From Lingula anatina (lineage: Eukaryota; Brachiopoda; Lingulata; Lingulida; Lingulidae): 64,000 nucleotides of DNA. The position numbers and the translations under genes were made by a program. Shown one piece after another: positions 13,483 through 25,599 of this stretch. How positions within the stretch are numbered: the stretch's first letter is position 1; every line of letters starts with the position of its first letter. The notes under the pieces were generated by a model, which saw only the letters and a list, made by a program, of their open reading frames with translations, did not search any database and had not been told where the DNA came from. Location of the stretch: NCBI RefSeq assembly GCF_001039355.2, contig NW_019775591.1, forward strand, positions 480,932 through 544,931, read 5' to 3'.

Positions 13483-15309
13483 AGTCTTACAAACAGACAG
13501 TTACCAAAAAGAAATGAAAACTAACAACCAATCTATAGCATTTGCGACAGTTTTATTTGCGTAAAGTAAGATACATGTACCCGATTACAGCAATATTTGA
13601 CCACCCACATCTCAAAAGAGTAAGATAAGGGAATTGAGTACATGCCAACGATTAAGTCTTATTAATTCACACTACAAGCAAAACCTAATATGGACTTCAA
13701 AATAAAAGTGATATGTCATGAACCCCCACGTAAAGCCATCAGGCCTATTTATCATATAATCAAAATAACCAAATTACATTATTATTTGAATTAAAACATC
13801 ACACCACCGTAGTAATTAAACGTTAACAATCCAATTTGCAGTAGTTTACTAAAAAGAACACCTAGATATAATAACAATACACCCCACTGCAATATAACAA
13901 TATAAAAAAACTGGAATGTGTACACAATGACACAACCAAGATATGTGTCAGTTTTGAGCAAAGTTGAGAGGAAAACTGAAATAAGTATTTTGTATTACAA
14001 TAATATTCAAGCAAGACGCGACAGTTTTTCCCATTGTTTAATGATTTTTTTTTTATTTTTTTAACCATACCACTAACATATATACTGTGAATAAACTGTA
14101 ATACATATTCTGCGTAAAACACATTCAAAGGATTGATTCTTGTCAGAGTCCGTTTTTCATTCAACATTATCCAAGTCTTGGTGTTCTTCGTCCCTAATTT
14201 TCCTATAAGAATAAAGAAAAAATTAAAAATGCATTTTGTGTTACAAAAGTCAAATTATCAAAAATGTAACAATCATGAAAAAAGTGTCCAAAAAGAATAT
14301 ATTATTAAGGCTACCTGGAGACAAAGGAAACCCTACTTAAAAATGTAAATCATGACGTACATTAAGATTCACGAAAGATTATCCACAAGTCACGATTGTT
14401 CATCAAATTATCAGGTGTTTAGCGCTAACAATTGACTTATTTTACCTTTATCACTTAGTATAAGGCATCGCAACACGTGTAGTTTATCATAACGACGCAA
14501 GGGCAGCCGTAAGGAGCAGGAATTGTCACGTGACAGACTGGAGATAAATAGTCGACGCATTCTTCTGTCACAGAAGCCTGCACTGCAGCAACATAAGTCT
14601 CATCTGGAATATTATCCAACATAAAATTTAAAAAATATATTGCTGATTACTTTTCTGGATTTTTCGTACTTTTCACAAATATAATTCTATTCGGTTGTGC
14701 GAAGTAAATAAGAATGGAATTATTTTCTCCTAGGGGGCGACACTGTATATATTGTGTTAGCTGTGCTATTGGTAAGAATTATGGGTAAGTTACGATAGTT
14801 GTTCATTCGATCAGTTGTCGCAGACCAGTTGACAAATAAATTTTATTTTTGTTTTTCAATTTTTGCTTATGGTTTTGTTGTTTTAATCTGATAAGTACAT
14901 CTGATTCTTTTTGTTTTATAACAAGATTGGTTTTTGCTGCAGTTGCTATTTTTAATTTTTCGGCGACGACAGACGAAGTGATTGCTCTAACGGTATGTAC
15001 ACACCTCTGTACATAAAAAATGACAAGGATAAAACGAATAACAAATTCTCATCTTACCGTAGTTTTCGATACTTTCGATCAGTACAATCCCACACCTAAA
15101 GGTGACGTACTTGTCAAATGTGTTAGCACCCCTAAAATTCACCCGAATATCGTGAAGCCTATTTCCTAAAAAAATAATAAAATAAAACCACACTGTAAAT
15201 ACAAATCAGTACATAAGAGAAGGCACCTTATATTTTTGTGTTATATACAGTATATTCTTATGGTTATAGAATGAAAATTCTCATTGGGTTGGATTTACAA
15301 CATTAGTAT
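13483..15309. repeat. Duplicated block shared with 35886-38178
   Basis: The 3' flank and last two exons of the 15-exon TSP1 gene match 35886-38178 closely in coding and noncoding parts. The match starts abruptly near 13483 in otherwise unrelated flanks and ends here at the n of 15310. Exon 14 is identical in both copies over 108 bases, while exon 15 differs at nine positions. Confidence 0.85.
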
Positions 15310-17511
15310 NTTTAAAATTTAATAAAAATCTTCCTGTTTTTTTTTTTTTTTTTTTTTGTACTATGGAATCCTCCAATATGGAAATAAATCAACAGTAATT
15401 TTATAATGAAACACTTGTGTGAAAGTACTCAAATGTGTGCTTCAATGATACGTAGAATGACTCAGAATATTTACCACTGTCGTGCTCAAAGGAAGGCGAA
15501 CTCTCCGATTCGTTCATCATTAGACAACAAGGCTGTTGGGTGCAGTTTTCATATTCCACCGGAAGTTCGCCACAGTCCTCCCCAGGACAATCTGGGTCGG
15601 GGTATATACACTCCTTGGTGCGCCAACGAATCACCGTGCCTGGCAGTCCACAGGTAGCAGAACACGGCGACCATGGCAACCAATCACTAAGATAACCGTC
15701 CACTGGAACAAAAGCATGAACATATGCCATTATCACCCCCTAAGAAGAAGACAATGCTTCCATCAGCGATGGCGAGTCTGTTTGTTAGATATCGTGAGGT
15801 CTTGGGTCATTTTCTGGTTTTATAACAGACAATTACTTGTACTCGCGAGGAAAACAATTGATAATAATTCCGACCAAATCTAATTTTAAAGGAATTCTTA
15901 TTGTCTTTTACCAAAGAGAGCGTAAGCTCTTGCGGTGCTCTCTGATCTTGGTTCAGGCAATAAAGCATTTTGCATTATTAAAGAGAGACAGAGAGAGGTA
16001 GATTTCCTTACCTGGGCAACAAGGTCTAGTACAGGTTCTAGTCTCGGTACTCGAACCTTCACAATCGTAGCCACCGCACTCGGTTGCGGGACACTCGCAC
16101 GCTCTAGATCGTGTCTGTATACCATTTTCACAAGTAACGGAGCAATCACCCCATTCTCCGTATGGACACCAGCCGCCATCGACTGGAGATGAAATTATAC
16201 ATTTGTGAACAAAAACTTCTTTGTAATTACTTTTTCATTCAATTATCATCACTAAATAATTGGTCCCAATGAATGTTAATTCTTTGCCCAGACTTTTAGA
16301 ACAAAACTTATCTATTTATCTAACATTTCTAATTCTTTCCTTGGATATTTAATGTTCCCAATGGCATGCAAAATGCGCAAAAATATTGATTTAATATAAT
16401 AACTTTAAAAATCGCTGAGACACATGCTAATTTTCGAAAGTGACCTTCTACTGAGAGAGAGAGAGTGAGAGAGAGCGAATGGGAGGGTACATTTTCTTAC
16501 CTGGGCAACAAGGCCCAGTGCAGGTTCTAGTCTCAGTACTCGAGCCTTCACACTCGGACCCACCGAAGGCGGGTTCGGGGCACTCGCACACCCGGGACCG
16601 AGTCTCTGTTCCAGTTTCACATGTAACGGAGCAATCACCCCACTCTCCATATGGACACCAGCCGCCATCGACTGGATCTAAAATTATACATTTGTAAACA
16701 ACGAAATAGTTACGATATCCATCGCTCATTTTCATTGGCAACATAAGAAGAATGATTCAAATATAAAAATATACATAAGGATAATACTAAGAGAAAAAAT
16801 CAACTTTGTGAAGCAAGCTAATTGTAAAAGTCATACATGTATCGCTGGACCATTGCACAAATTGTGAACGCTTTTAAAATAATGCGTACTGCTATCAAGT
16901 ATGCCTTGAGTTGTTGCCACACCACCATCAAAATCACGATTAATATCTTACCTGGTACCAGTACTTGAAGTGTATCACATTGGTAACCACCAGGACAACT
17001 GTAAATATGTAAAGATATGTCCTATTTAAATAGTGCCATGAGCAATCTTACAACAGAAATCATTATATATGTGTGGAAACCATAATACCATAACTTAAAA
17101 CACCGATCACATTTTTTTAGTGCGACAAGTCATGACTTACACTACTCCTGATCTACAAGGTGGCTTATAAAAATACGACATATTTTACTTTCTATCTTGA
17201 TTCAAAATCGGTTATTTTCTATGGAACGGCCTGTAAATAAGCCTGAACTTACCCGTTACCGTCAATGGCTTGGTAACAAAGCAAAGTATCCCCGAGCTGT
17301 GCACTGGTTGGGGTCCAAGTTATGGTCACCGAGGCCGTGATGCTATTAACTGTAACCATTGCACCCACATTAGCACCGGTTGGTGGAAGGACGTTGATGG
17401 CATTTATTCTACATGTGTGAAAAGAGGTCAACATTATGAAGATAACATACATGGGTGTGGATTTTGAATGTAATATATCGATCTTCTCTAGGGTTTTGTT
17501 GTCAACCAAAA

Positions 17512-17556
<45 letters not shown>

Positions 17557-17721
17557 AGGCCCGTAGCCAGCAATTTCTAAAGGGGGGTTCTTTTTCTGAA
17601 AAAGTGGACCTTTTCCGATAAATACTTCATGTACTAGATCACATTTTACCCAGAGTGGACCTTTTCCCAGCAAAAGGGGCGGTTCTTTTGAAACCCCCGA
17701 ACCCCCCCTGGCTACGGGCCT

Positions 17722-17759
<38 letters not shown>

Positions 17760-17768
17760 TCGCATGCA

Positions 17769-17845
<77 letters not shown>

Positions 17846-20800
17846 ACTTGCTGTGGTCTTATGGAACAATCCGAGAGAGTCAAATGCTCACATACCCGTA
17901 TGGAGAACTTGCTACTATGTCTTTCGTGTACGTCTGCCCAGGAGCTACACTTGTTGTCTCCGATGAAGTTGTGAAAGTTGGCCGGTTGTTACAGTCGCAA
18001 CCATCCTTTATTCGAGCAATATACTGAAATGTCCATAAAGTTAATATTAAGGTGCCACATATAATAGCGGGTCCAGATGAAACTTAGTGAGCCACTTGCG
18101 CTTTTTTATGTTCATGTTGAACCTGCAGTTGCATTAGCTATGTGTTTTAATTTAACCAAGTTTCATTTGTTAATAGCTATAAAAAAAATAATTGATATTT
18201 TCCAGCCAATATTTCGTCTTCTGACAGAAAAAGAAGAACAACATTATCAAAACCTTGATGCACAGAGCTGATGCACTTATTAAGGTGCAAGACAAGATCA
18301 AAACTGAGAAAGAAAAGGTAAGAGATGCATTAAGAGAGCATTCCCAGAGATTTAAATCGATCCAACTAGATCGCTCTAACTCCCTGGGTGTTCACGCTAA
18401 AAAGCTGTCAGGCTGAGTATTTATTGCTTATCACCCTTACCTGCAATGGAACCTTTGACAGCGGCGTCGATCCATCTTTCGGCACGCCCCCCTGTGTTAT
18501 ACTGGTTGTCGGGAAGTCTTCTAGCATTATTGCTGCTCCATAGAGACTGTAACCGTACAGAGGCCGGGCAGAAGCCGGGATTACTAGAGTACAGTTCTGA
18601 AATGAAGATGAAAATACATTTAGTTTCACTTACCAAAGGGTAGAATATAAGTAGTTTGTTTCTAACTGTTTGCCTAGATTATCATTATTAAGGTACTTCT
18701 ACTGGAAATGACCAAAAGAAGGAGCAGGCCATTTTACGACGTGAAAGAACTTAACTGTGCGACAATAATACATGTGCAAAAAGGTGTGTGCGTGTCTGCT
18801 TCTGCTGCATACATGTGTCTGTGTATGAGAATAAGGCCCATTCACAACAGCGGAATAACTAGTAAGCGGATCAAATATGGTCGAACCACTTGAATGATTG
18901 TTGCGTGCTCTATTCATTGTCTATAAGGGGAATAGACGACAAGCTTTTAAGTGGGTCGCCATATTTGAACCACTGATTATTTATTCCGCTGGACTGAATG
19001 CGTCCTAAGGTCGTATTCACAACAGATGATCTGCTGACTTAATATGCCTGAGCCCACTTAAAAGCAATGCTGCCCAACTCCATGATGGTCCCTGCGCCTT
19101 ACCACGCGCCAAGGACCTGGCAACTAAAACTTAAAAAGCCGAGAATTAATCCGTGTGGAGGCAGGGTGAACATTAAAGGATTAGGCGGAGTTGCTTTTAA
19201 GTGGGATCGGCCACATTTAGTCCATGGATCAGTTAGTCCGTGGATTATCTGTTCTGAATGCGGCCTAAGAGAGCGCTTACGTACTGGATACAAAGTTGCC
19301 CCTGGCAATGGTGTACAGATGCCACCACACTCGGGTGGTACTGCCCATCGGCATCTGACTATATCTCCATCTGGATCAGCATATGGGATGTCGAATCGAT
19401 AACCACATGAAACATCCATGCTAATGATAATAATAAACTTATTATTAGTATTATTATTATAATAATTCGCCGTATTTTTGTCTTCCTCTTTATTGGAATT
19501 TTTTTAGTAGTATAATGCAACATTCAAGTTCCAGAGGTAAGAGATATGACCATCAGTTTTATTAAAACTCGCTGTTTAATTCAATATCTCGTAATCACTT
19601 TAAAGCTTCTTGAAACTGAATATGTCAAACAGACAGCAACAAAATTCTCGTCAAGTTGTGTTCCATGCGTTTGCATTCACTTTTTTCACTAGATTAACGC
19701 GTCGAAAGCCTGAATATTTTATAGAAGTAAAGAAGTACAGTTGTTTATGTATAACTCAAACGCACAAACATACCCCGGCGCTTCCCTCCCACCTGAAGAT
19801 TCAAACTTTTCTGAATGTTGCGTGCTCTTGGACAAAATGTTCGGATTACATCAATCGAGGAAAAATAGGTATTCAATTTGGACACAAGTAATATTTTTTT
19901 TTCTTCAGTTACATCTGTACAAGGCCATCATTTTACTTACTTAACAAGGGGGTTGCTTGTGGTTATTGGGCTTGAATTCGGTGTACCAGTGTCGCTTCGA
20001 ATGCCAGCATTGTATTCGGTGAAAATATCATAGCTTCCCCCTCCGTTGGCCAACGATACCCAGCAACAGCTCGCATACCTGATGTGTAAAAATGGACACC
20101 GCGAGTCACGAAAACAAACTTTGTACCGCTGCTAATATGCCGTAAATTTGTAAGAGAATAAACTTGAGTTTGCAGCGGACCAGTTCATTTGTACAGAGCC
20201 ATTGGTGACATAACATAACATAACATAACAGTGCTTGGAATATGTGGAAGGTCAATGACCACGACCAAAAAGATGTCAAATTTACAGACACAAAACAGAA
20301 AGCAATGCTGACAGAAAGAAATATGTTACATTTTTATATAATACTTATCAGTCTGTAGTCAAGTTACCCTCAGACTTTTCTTCGAATCCATAAATACTGT
20401 GCTTACCTTTCTCTCCTTGTGAGTGAGTGTATGTGCACGTACGTGAGTGTGTACGTGATAGGTACTAGTAGAGCAAGAAAAGGAGTAGAAAGGCACATTT
20501 GGGCTAGGGTAGATGGAGATGGGGGTGAATTGAATTAAGGCAAGCAAAAAAACTTACCTGATTTGAAACACGCCAGGGCCTGGCAAGGTAATAGAGAAGT
20601 CATTTCTCCCCTGTTGCCAGTTGTCAACGGGGTCCACTCCTGTGACGTAGTATCGATGTTGAGCAAGGTTCGTAGTAAATCCGCAGCCTAAATTTATGGA
20701 TAAAGTAAAACCACTTAGGTTGCATTCAGATCATATTATCCGTGGGCGACATATGGCCGACAGCATTAAAAACAAGCCCCCTTATCCCCTGATGGTCTCC

Positions 20801-21971
20801 GGCCTCCACATGCGCAATGAAACGGATTAAATCTCGGCCCAGAGATTTTCTAGTCCCCTGCAGGGACGGCGCGTGTTGAGGTGGGGAGGCAATCAGGGCA
20901 TATATCCACATTGCTTTAAAGAGGGTCGGCCTATTTGATCCCGGATCTGTTGGTTTTGCAGATCAATTTGTTCTGAATGCGCTTTTAAGGTACCATTGTG
21001 ATGTCATATTTGAGAACTCTGCTTTGACCAAACTATATATTACAATGTTGAAATCGTGCAACCCAATTTGTTAGTATATCTGCGGTAAGTAACTCTTACC
21101 AGCGGTACACTGCCAATAACCGAAATATCCGGAGGAAAGTTGTCCTACATTAGCTTGCGTGCAGGGGTACCCACATGGGCCATAGGTTAATCTCCAGGCA
21201 GATCGCCATTCGCATATCATCTGGGTAAAGATGGAGAAAGTTTATATCAATATCAATAACTAACAGAGTCGATTATAAATAAGATTTGTATTGATGAAAT
21301 TCAGACTGAAGGCCTTTCAATATTCTACTTTACACCAGGAGGATCAGTACTTTCAAATAAACCTAGATACAGGCCTAAGCCTAACAATACATATACTGTA
21401 CATACCGACGATATAATATTAATTATGTTCTTATACGCAAGTGTCTTTGCATTTGCATCTTGAACTCAATAAAGTCCATGGGTATAAAGTTGGTTAAGTT
21501 TGTGAGATGAAAATACACAGACTGCAATTAATGGGGCAGCAATATATTTATAACACTGGTACCAGGGACCCTGTTGAAGAAGTAAATCTATATTTTAGGG
21601 TTGCAGCAAAGCGACTATAAAATTTGCCTTCCCCATAACCTTCTACGACTCTCCTTAGTGATCTGTGGATCGAGATACAAAACGTAACTGGCGTCTTTGT
21701 CCTAAGTACATGAATACTTGTATTGATGTAATGTCTATCGTACATTTTAAAATGGATTTAAATTTAAGATAAATCTATTGTTATTATTATCATCATCATC
21801 ATAGTGCATCAAACGAGAACTGGCTTCAAATATTAAATAAGGTCTGAACTCACAGCCCAAAACTTTAGTGTACATATATATATACTGATCTAAATAATTG
21901 CTCATGATACAAGAGTTGTGATACTACAACATGGATGCAATGAACTGAGTCTCACCAACAAAGTATCAAGA

Positions 21972-22026
<55 letters not shown>

Positions 22027-22058
22027 AGCCTCACCAATAAGATAAAGTATCAATAACC

Positions 22059-22118
<60 letters not shown>

Positions 22119-24660
22119 AAGGCAGCAAATATACAGTTGCAATATTTACACAATAAATGCTTTTGAAAAATATGAATGAGCACATGAATGTTTTTAATTT
22201 CTTAGTTAGACAGCAAAGCGGACCGTTCAGGCAATGATAGATTGGGCGCTAAATTGGGCGTATCATACGGGTACTGTGCTGTATCCTTTGGAAGCCAGGG
22301 GGTTAATACCCAGCCTGTAACAGGACCAACATTGACAAGGCGTCCATTTTTTACCGCGCTGAGACGCATCTGGAGTGCGGTATTAGATTGAACTTTACTT
22401 AACTTTGTATAAGTTAGGCCGAAATAACTTATTCACAAATGACTAACCCCGGAAACGAAAGTGCACAACTAACCTCAAGTGCATTATTCGGACCAGGTCT
22501 ACAGCTGATCGTGGCAAACCTGAAGTGTGATCCTGAAATGGTATAAATACGTTGCATGTTATTATCGTCCATTGGCGGATCCAGAGATATTTTCTGACAG
22601 TCTTCCAAATTATCTTTGTTACCATCCTCCATTTTTGACCGTCTTCCGACAGAAAACATTAGATGGCTGACAATGTAAACTTGAAAATCTGACCGTCTTC
22701 AAGAAGACCCAGAAGACGGCCTAAATCCGCCTCTGCCAGATATTTACAATAACATGACTGATTGTTCGAGTTGACATTTATGTAGCAAAACAAAAAAATC
22801 TGAAAATTTAATTGAACACTATTGCCACAGAATTGCAATTGATGAACCTGATTTTTTACTTTTAGATTTCTAATTTATTAAATCTTGTAATAGACACAAA
22901 GCATCACAAATTGGAATTTCATTCTGGACGGTGAAAAAATTAACACAGACTAGACAAACAGACTGACTGGTTGATTGGCAAAGAACAGAGATAAAATCCA
23001 AGATTCAATGTAAACGTATGTAGTGCAGATAACCTCCTAAAATAGTAAAAGTCATTAATGGAAGCATAATATGAAACAAAAATTGATTACATAATTGGGC
23101 AGTGGTTTTTAGGGGGTTTCAAAGAGTGAATTTTTAATAATAATAATTTATTTAGCTAATATACATGTCAAACATACATCATAAATTAGATTCTACCCGA
23201 GCTCTTAAAAGTGATATAAATGTTAAATAATAATGACAACAATAACAATAATAATAACAATAATAATAACTGCGATATTACAAGAAAACATCTCGTATGA
23301 AAATGATAATTAAAATGAAAATTAAGATTTAAAACGAGACAGTTAAAGGCAAAAAAATTAAACCTCTTACTGCCTTTACAATTTAAATTTATTTGCGGAT
23401 GTCATGCCGAAACCTTGTCCAATGTACACTACAACCGAAGAATGGGACGGTGCAACTATGAGTTGTTGAATTAAATGCTAACTAACTTGGTTTGTAGGTG
23501 GTTTCATGTACGTTTATATGTTATCAAAATTCTTTGATCGGGCATATTTAGAGTTTTTATTTATTATTATTATTTTATTTTATTATTTTTTTTCTGTATT
23601 TATTCAGTAGGTTCTGTGGGGGATACTGGTAAATGGAAATTTTATGAAATTCGTTTAAAAATGTTAAGTACGTTTTTAATCTTTTTTTCACTATGGTAGG
23701 CTTGTGTGGCATTCATAATTTGTTCTATGTGGTCTTTAAGTGGTTTCGCTGTCCAATCAAGGTGACGACCGAGCACACATGCGCTACACACATGCAGTAT
23801 TGACAGGGGAAAAACAATTTGAAACATGAAGATTTTAGAAATCAAAGAACATGCGTAAATAAAATAACAATGTACAACACTACTTTCATGTGATTTCAAA
23901 TATTCACTACGCGTAACTTAAGCTTATATGGAGATTTGCCTAGTGCACTGCAGACTTGTAAACGTATTAATACTCATGTGAAGCAAAAGAAGCTGGGCTC
24001 TTGATGCATGCGCAGCAGTTTAATGATGCAATATAAGTATTGTTACTGATGCATCTCTGAAGATCTACGTTACAGATGACATATTTAATCCAAATTTCGG
24101 CCTCTAGGCCTTCTTCGGTGATTGTGCGGTCGAAAGCTAGGATTATATTCATATGTCATATGTAAAGTAGATCTTCAGTGATGCATCAGTAAATATAATA
24201 ATATTATCTTAAACATCTATACGGTGAATTGACATGAATCTTCAAGTTTACTGATGCGTCACCCAAGGACTCTTTGCAACCCCATAAATACAAAAAAGTG
24301 TAATAATTAATGTCGACCCATACATATAACATATATTATTTAACACAACTGATCTTAATGAGTATTAAATATCAATTTTTAATATGTGAAGCTATGATAT
24401 TTATAATTGGCAATAACGATATTTATACTATGTGAAAAAAGATTCCCAAATTAATTTATTATAGAAGAGTACAAATTAATTCATTTTTGTTAGGGGCATG
24501 TTAATTTGCAATGGTGGAGACATATATGTAGATAGCATTTGGTTAAGGTAGATGTTCTATAGATGTTTATAAGATATGAATATACAGTACCTGTCACAGG
24601 TCTGTCCAACACGCATAGAAGCAGTGCGATGATACCAGTATAGGTTTGCAGTGACCACAT
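14455..24660 (-). CDS. Secreted TSP1 protein, novel Cys-rich N-terminal region (15 exons, 655 aa)
   Basis: Exons in transcript order: 24591-24660, 22474-22532, 21100-21220, 20558-20687, 19941-20078, 19285-19420, 18441-18596, 17896-18023, 17253-17408, 16952-16998, 16501-16671, 16012-16182, 15475-15702, 15058-15165 and 14455-14603. All have GT-AG borders, each phase matches the next, and the sum is 1968 bases ending in TAA. Exon 1 is a signal peptide starting [16 protein letters not shown]. Exons 2-10 form an extracellular region I do not recognise, about 360 residues, with [55 protein letters not shown] and [19 protein letters not shown]. Exons 11 and 12 are 57-residue TSP1 modules with ten cysteines. 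Exon 13 is a third TSP1 with [12 protein letters not shown], which carries the WxxW C-mannosylation pattern. Exons 14-15 form an 83-residue tail with eight cysteines. Likely an extracellular matrix, adhesion or secreted recognition protein; function not known. An n at 15310 interrupts the intron between exons 13 and 14. Confidence 0.88.
15310..15310. other. Contig join (single n)
   Basis: A lone n lies in the intron between exons 13 and 14 of the 15-exon gene. Left of it the sequence follows the copy at 38178; right of it a different sequence begins, so real sequence is probably missing or misjoined. Confidence 0.8.
17512..17555. repeat. (CA)n microsatellite
   Basis: Pure CA run on the plus strand, directly abutting the MITE that begins at 17556. 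Confidence 0.95.
17556..17722. mobile_element. MITE with perfect 15-bp inverted repeats inside a CA tract
   Basis: The ends CAGGCCCGTAGCCAG and CTGGCTACGGGCCTG are perfect inverted repeats. The interior is also partly symmetric around GTGGACCTTTTCC. CA repeats continue on both sides, so the element landed within a CA microsatellite. Confidence 0.85.
17723..17757. repeat. (CA)n microsatellite, right half
   Basis: Continuation of the CA tract beyond the MITE. Confidence 0.9.
17772..17839. repeat. (TA)n microsatellite
   Basis: About 34 TA units, perfectly alternating, in the intron between exons 8 and 9. Confidence 0.95.
18832..19008. mobile_element. MITE family A, copy 1
   Basis: The left end GGCCCATTCACAACAG and the right end, read in reverse complement (ACGCATTCAGTCCAGCGG), are inverted repeats that continue inward through GGATCAAATATGG and its partner CCATATTTGAACC. 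No ORF. Related copies are at 19007, 20714, 33471 and 63125. Confidence 0.7.
19007..19270. mobile_element. MITE family A, copy 2, beside the donor of exon 6
   Basis: The left end GTCGTATTCACAACAGATGA pairs with the right end TCTGTTCTGAATGCGGCC. It starts where copy 1 ends. Its right end is about 10-15 bases from the GT donor of exon 6 at 19283-19284. Confidence 0.7.
20714..20990. mobile_element. MITE family A, copy 3
   Basis: The left end TTAGGTTGCATTCAGATCA and right end TTGTTCTGAATGCGCTTTTA are inverted repeats of the family A type. It sits in the intron between exons 3 and 4. Confidence 0.6.
21974..22023. repeat. (TA)n microsatellite
   Basis: Perfect TA alternation in the intron between exons 2 and 3. 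Confidence 0.95.
22059..22116. repeat. (TA)n followed by (GA)n
   Basis: A TA run switches directly to a GA run of about 20 units on the plus strand. Confidence 0.95.
22568..22737. mobile_element. Probable MITE with GGCGGATCCAGAG ends
   Basis: The left end ATTGGCGGATCCAGAG pairs imperfectly with the right end AATCCGCCTCTGCC. TTTCTGACAGTCTTCC and its near complement lie inside. It is 36 bases upstream (transcript sense) of exon 2. Confidence 0.55.
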
Positions 24661-24677
24661 CGTTGATGAAATGGAAT
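24661..24677 (-). other. Probable 5'UTR exon start upstream of the signal-peptide ATG
   Basis: On the minus strand CTTGTGTTACAG precedes ATTCCATTTCATCAACG and the ATG. The CAG and following bases are kept in the two other leader copies (46252-46268 and 50147-50163). This suggests a noncoding first exon further upstream, in the repeat-rich region. Confidence 0.5.
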
Positions 24678-24787
24678 CTGTAACACAAGATAATTTAAAA
24701 GCAACGTGGCAATAATTAATATATTAACACCTACATTTAAAGATATGTGCCAAGAAATTTGTGTAGAAAAATGTTTCAGGAAGTTCT

Positions 24788-25545
24788 TTTTACAATCTGG
24801 CAAAAGTCAGTCTTTTCAAGCCGTCTTTATAGATAAGTATTGCGCATAAGTTGTGTGGGAGTATATCTTTTTGATGAATTACTTATAATATCCTATAATA
24901 ACTTATATTACCTATAATTTCAGAAACATTTGTTCGGATATGTTGACTTAATGGGCTAACACCACATTATATGTACCTTTTTTAAATTAAATAAAATAAG
25001 TGATCTGCATTATACACCATTAGTCAAAAACGTTGCCCCACATCAAGTACCTAGTGTTTTTATAATTTATAACATAAAATATAAACAAGGAGATATAACT
25101 CCTTGGTACTTAGATAATGATTAAACTAATGGACTCCCTCATTTGATTTGGTATTCTAACTGTAAAGGTGTTTTCTTCGTGATATGAAGGCTGGAATAAT
25201 ATAGCAACTTAACAAGGCGTACTCGATCGATGTCAAGAAAAATGCAAAAATGTAACATATGTTTTCTCTGTACACATGAGGCATGCGCATACCCTGCGGG
25301 CTTGTCGGAAAAATATTCTACGCCTATACGAATGTTAACGTATCTGGGAAAAACTAATGGCAGCTATGCCGAATCTTGATGGCTTCTGCTGAAAAATCAT
25401 TGGAATTCATTATTGTTTGTTGAGATTGGGATTGAATCTTGATATTTCGAAGTGAAATATTTTATGTGACGAGTTTATTACAAAAATGTAAGAAATTAGG
25501 GTATAAGTTTGTGAATTAAGTAATATATCCAGCTATTCTTAAACA
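24788..25545. repeat. Dispersed noncoding repeat R, copy 1
   Basis: It contains the marker strings GCAAAAATGTAACATATG and CTCCCTCATTTGATTTGG, which recur in order in four other places (26225, 30420, 60700, 63625). No ORF or terminal structure is clear; class unknown. Confidence 0.75.
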
Positions 25546-25599
25546 TTGTTCTCTCACGTTAATGTGAAAATGTGTGAGCTAATTGTCTGAAGTATACAC

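Noticed and set aside
14162-14208. Acidic conserved tail EEHQDLDN followed by stop, downstream of the 15-exon gene and near 36560 in the paralogue
   Set aside because: The two copies need different acceptor phases and neither fits the phase-1 end of exon 14, so coding use is unlikely. Could be a 3'UTR exon.
15898-16179. Long open frames such as [10 protein letters not shown] on the TSP1 exons
   Set aside because: They are shadow frames of TSP1 exons; the true frame is fixed by the [14 protein letters not shown] pattern.
17512-17883. Open frames of repeated VC, IY or TH residues
   Set aside because: They are translations of CA and TA microsatellites.
18190-18420. Plus-strand charged segment near [16 protein letters not shown]
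   Set aside because: Short, interrupted by stops and inside an intron of the minus-strand gene; likely a repeat fragment.
22205-22368. Open minus-strand frame starting [15 protein letters not shown] after a CAG, in phase 0 with exon 2
   Set aside because: It could follow exon 2, but no good donor with the right phase is present, and exon 2 joins exon 3 directly in phase. Kept only as a possible alternative exon.
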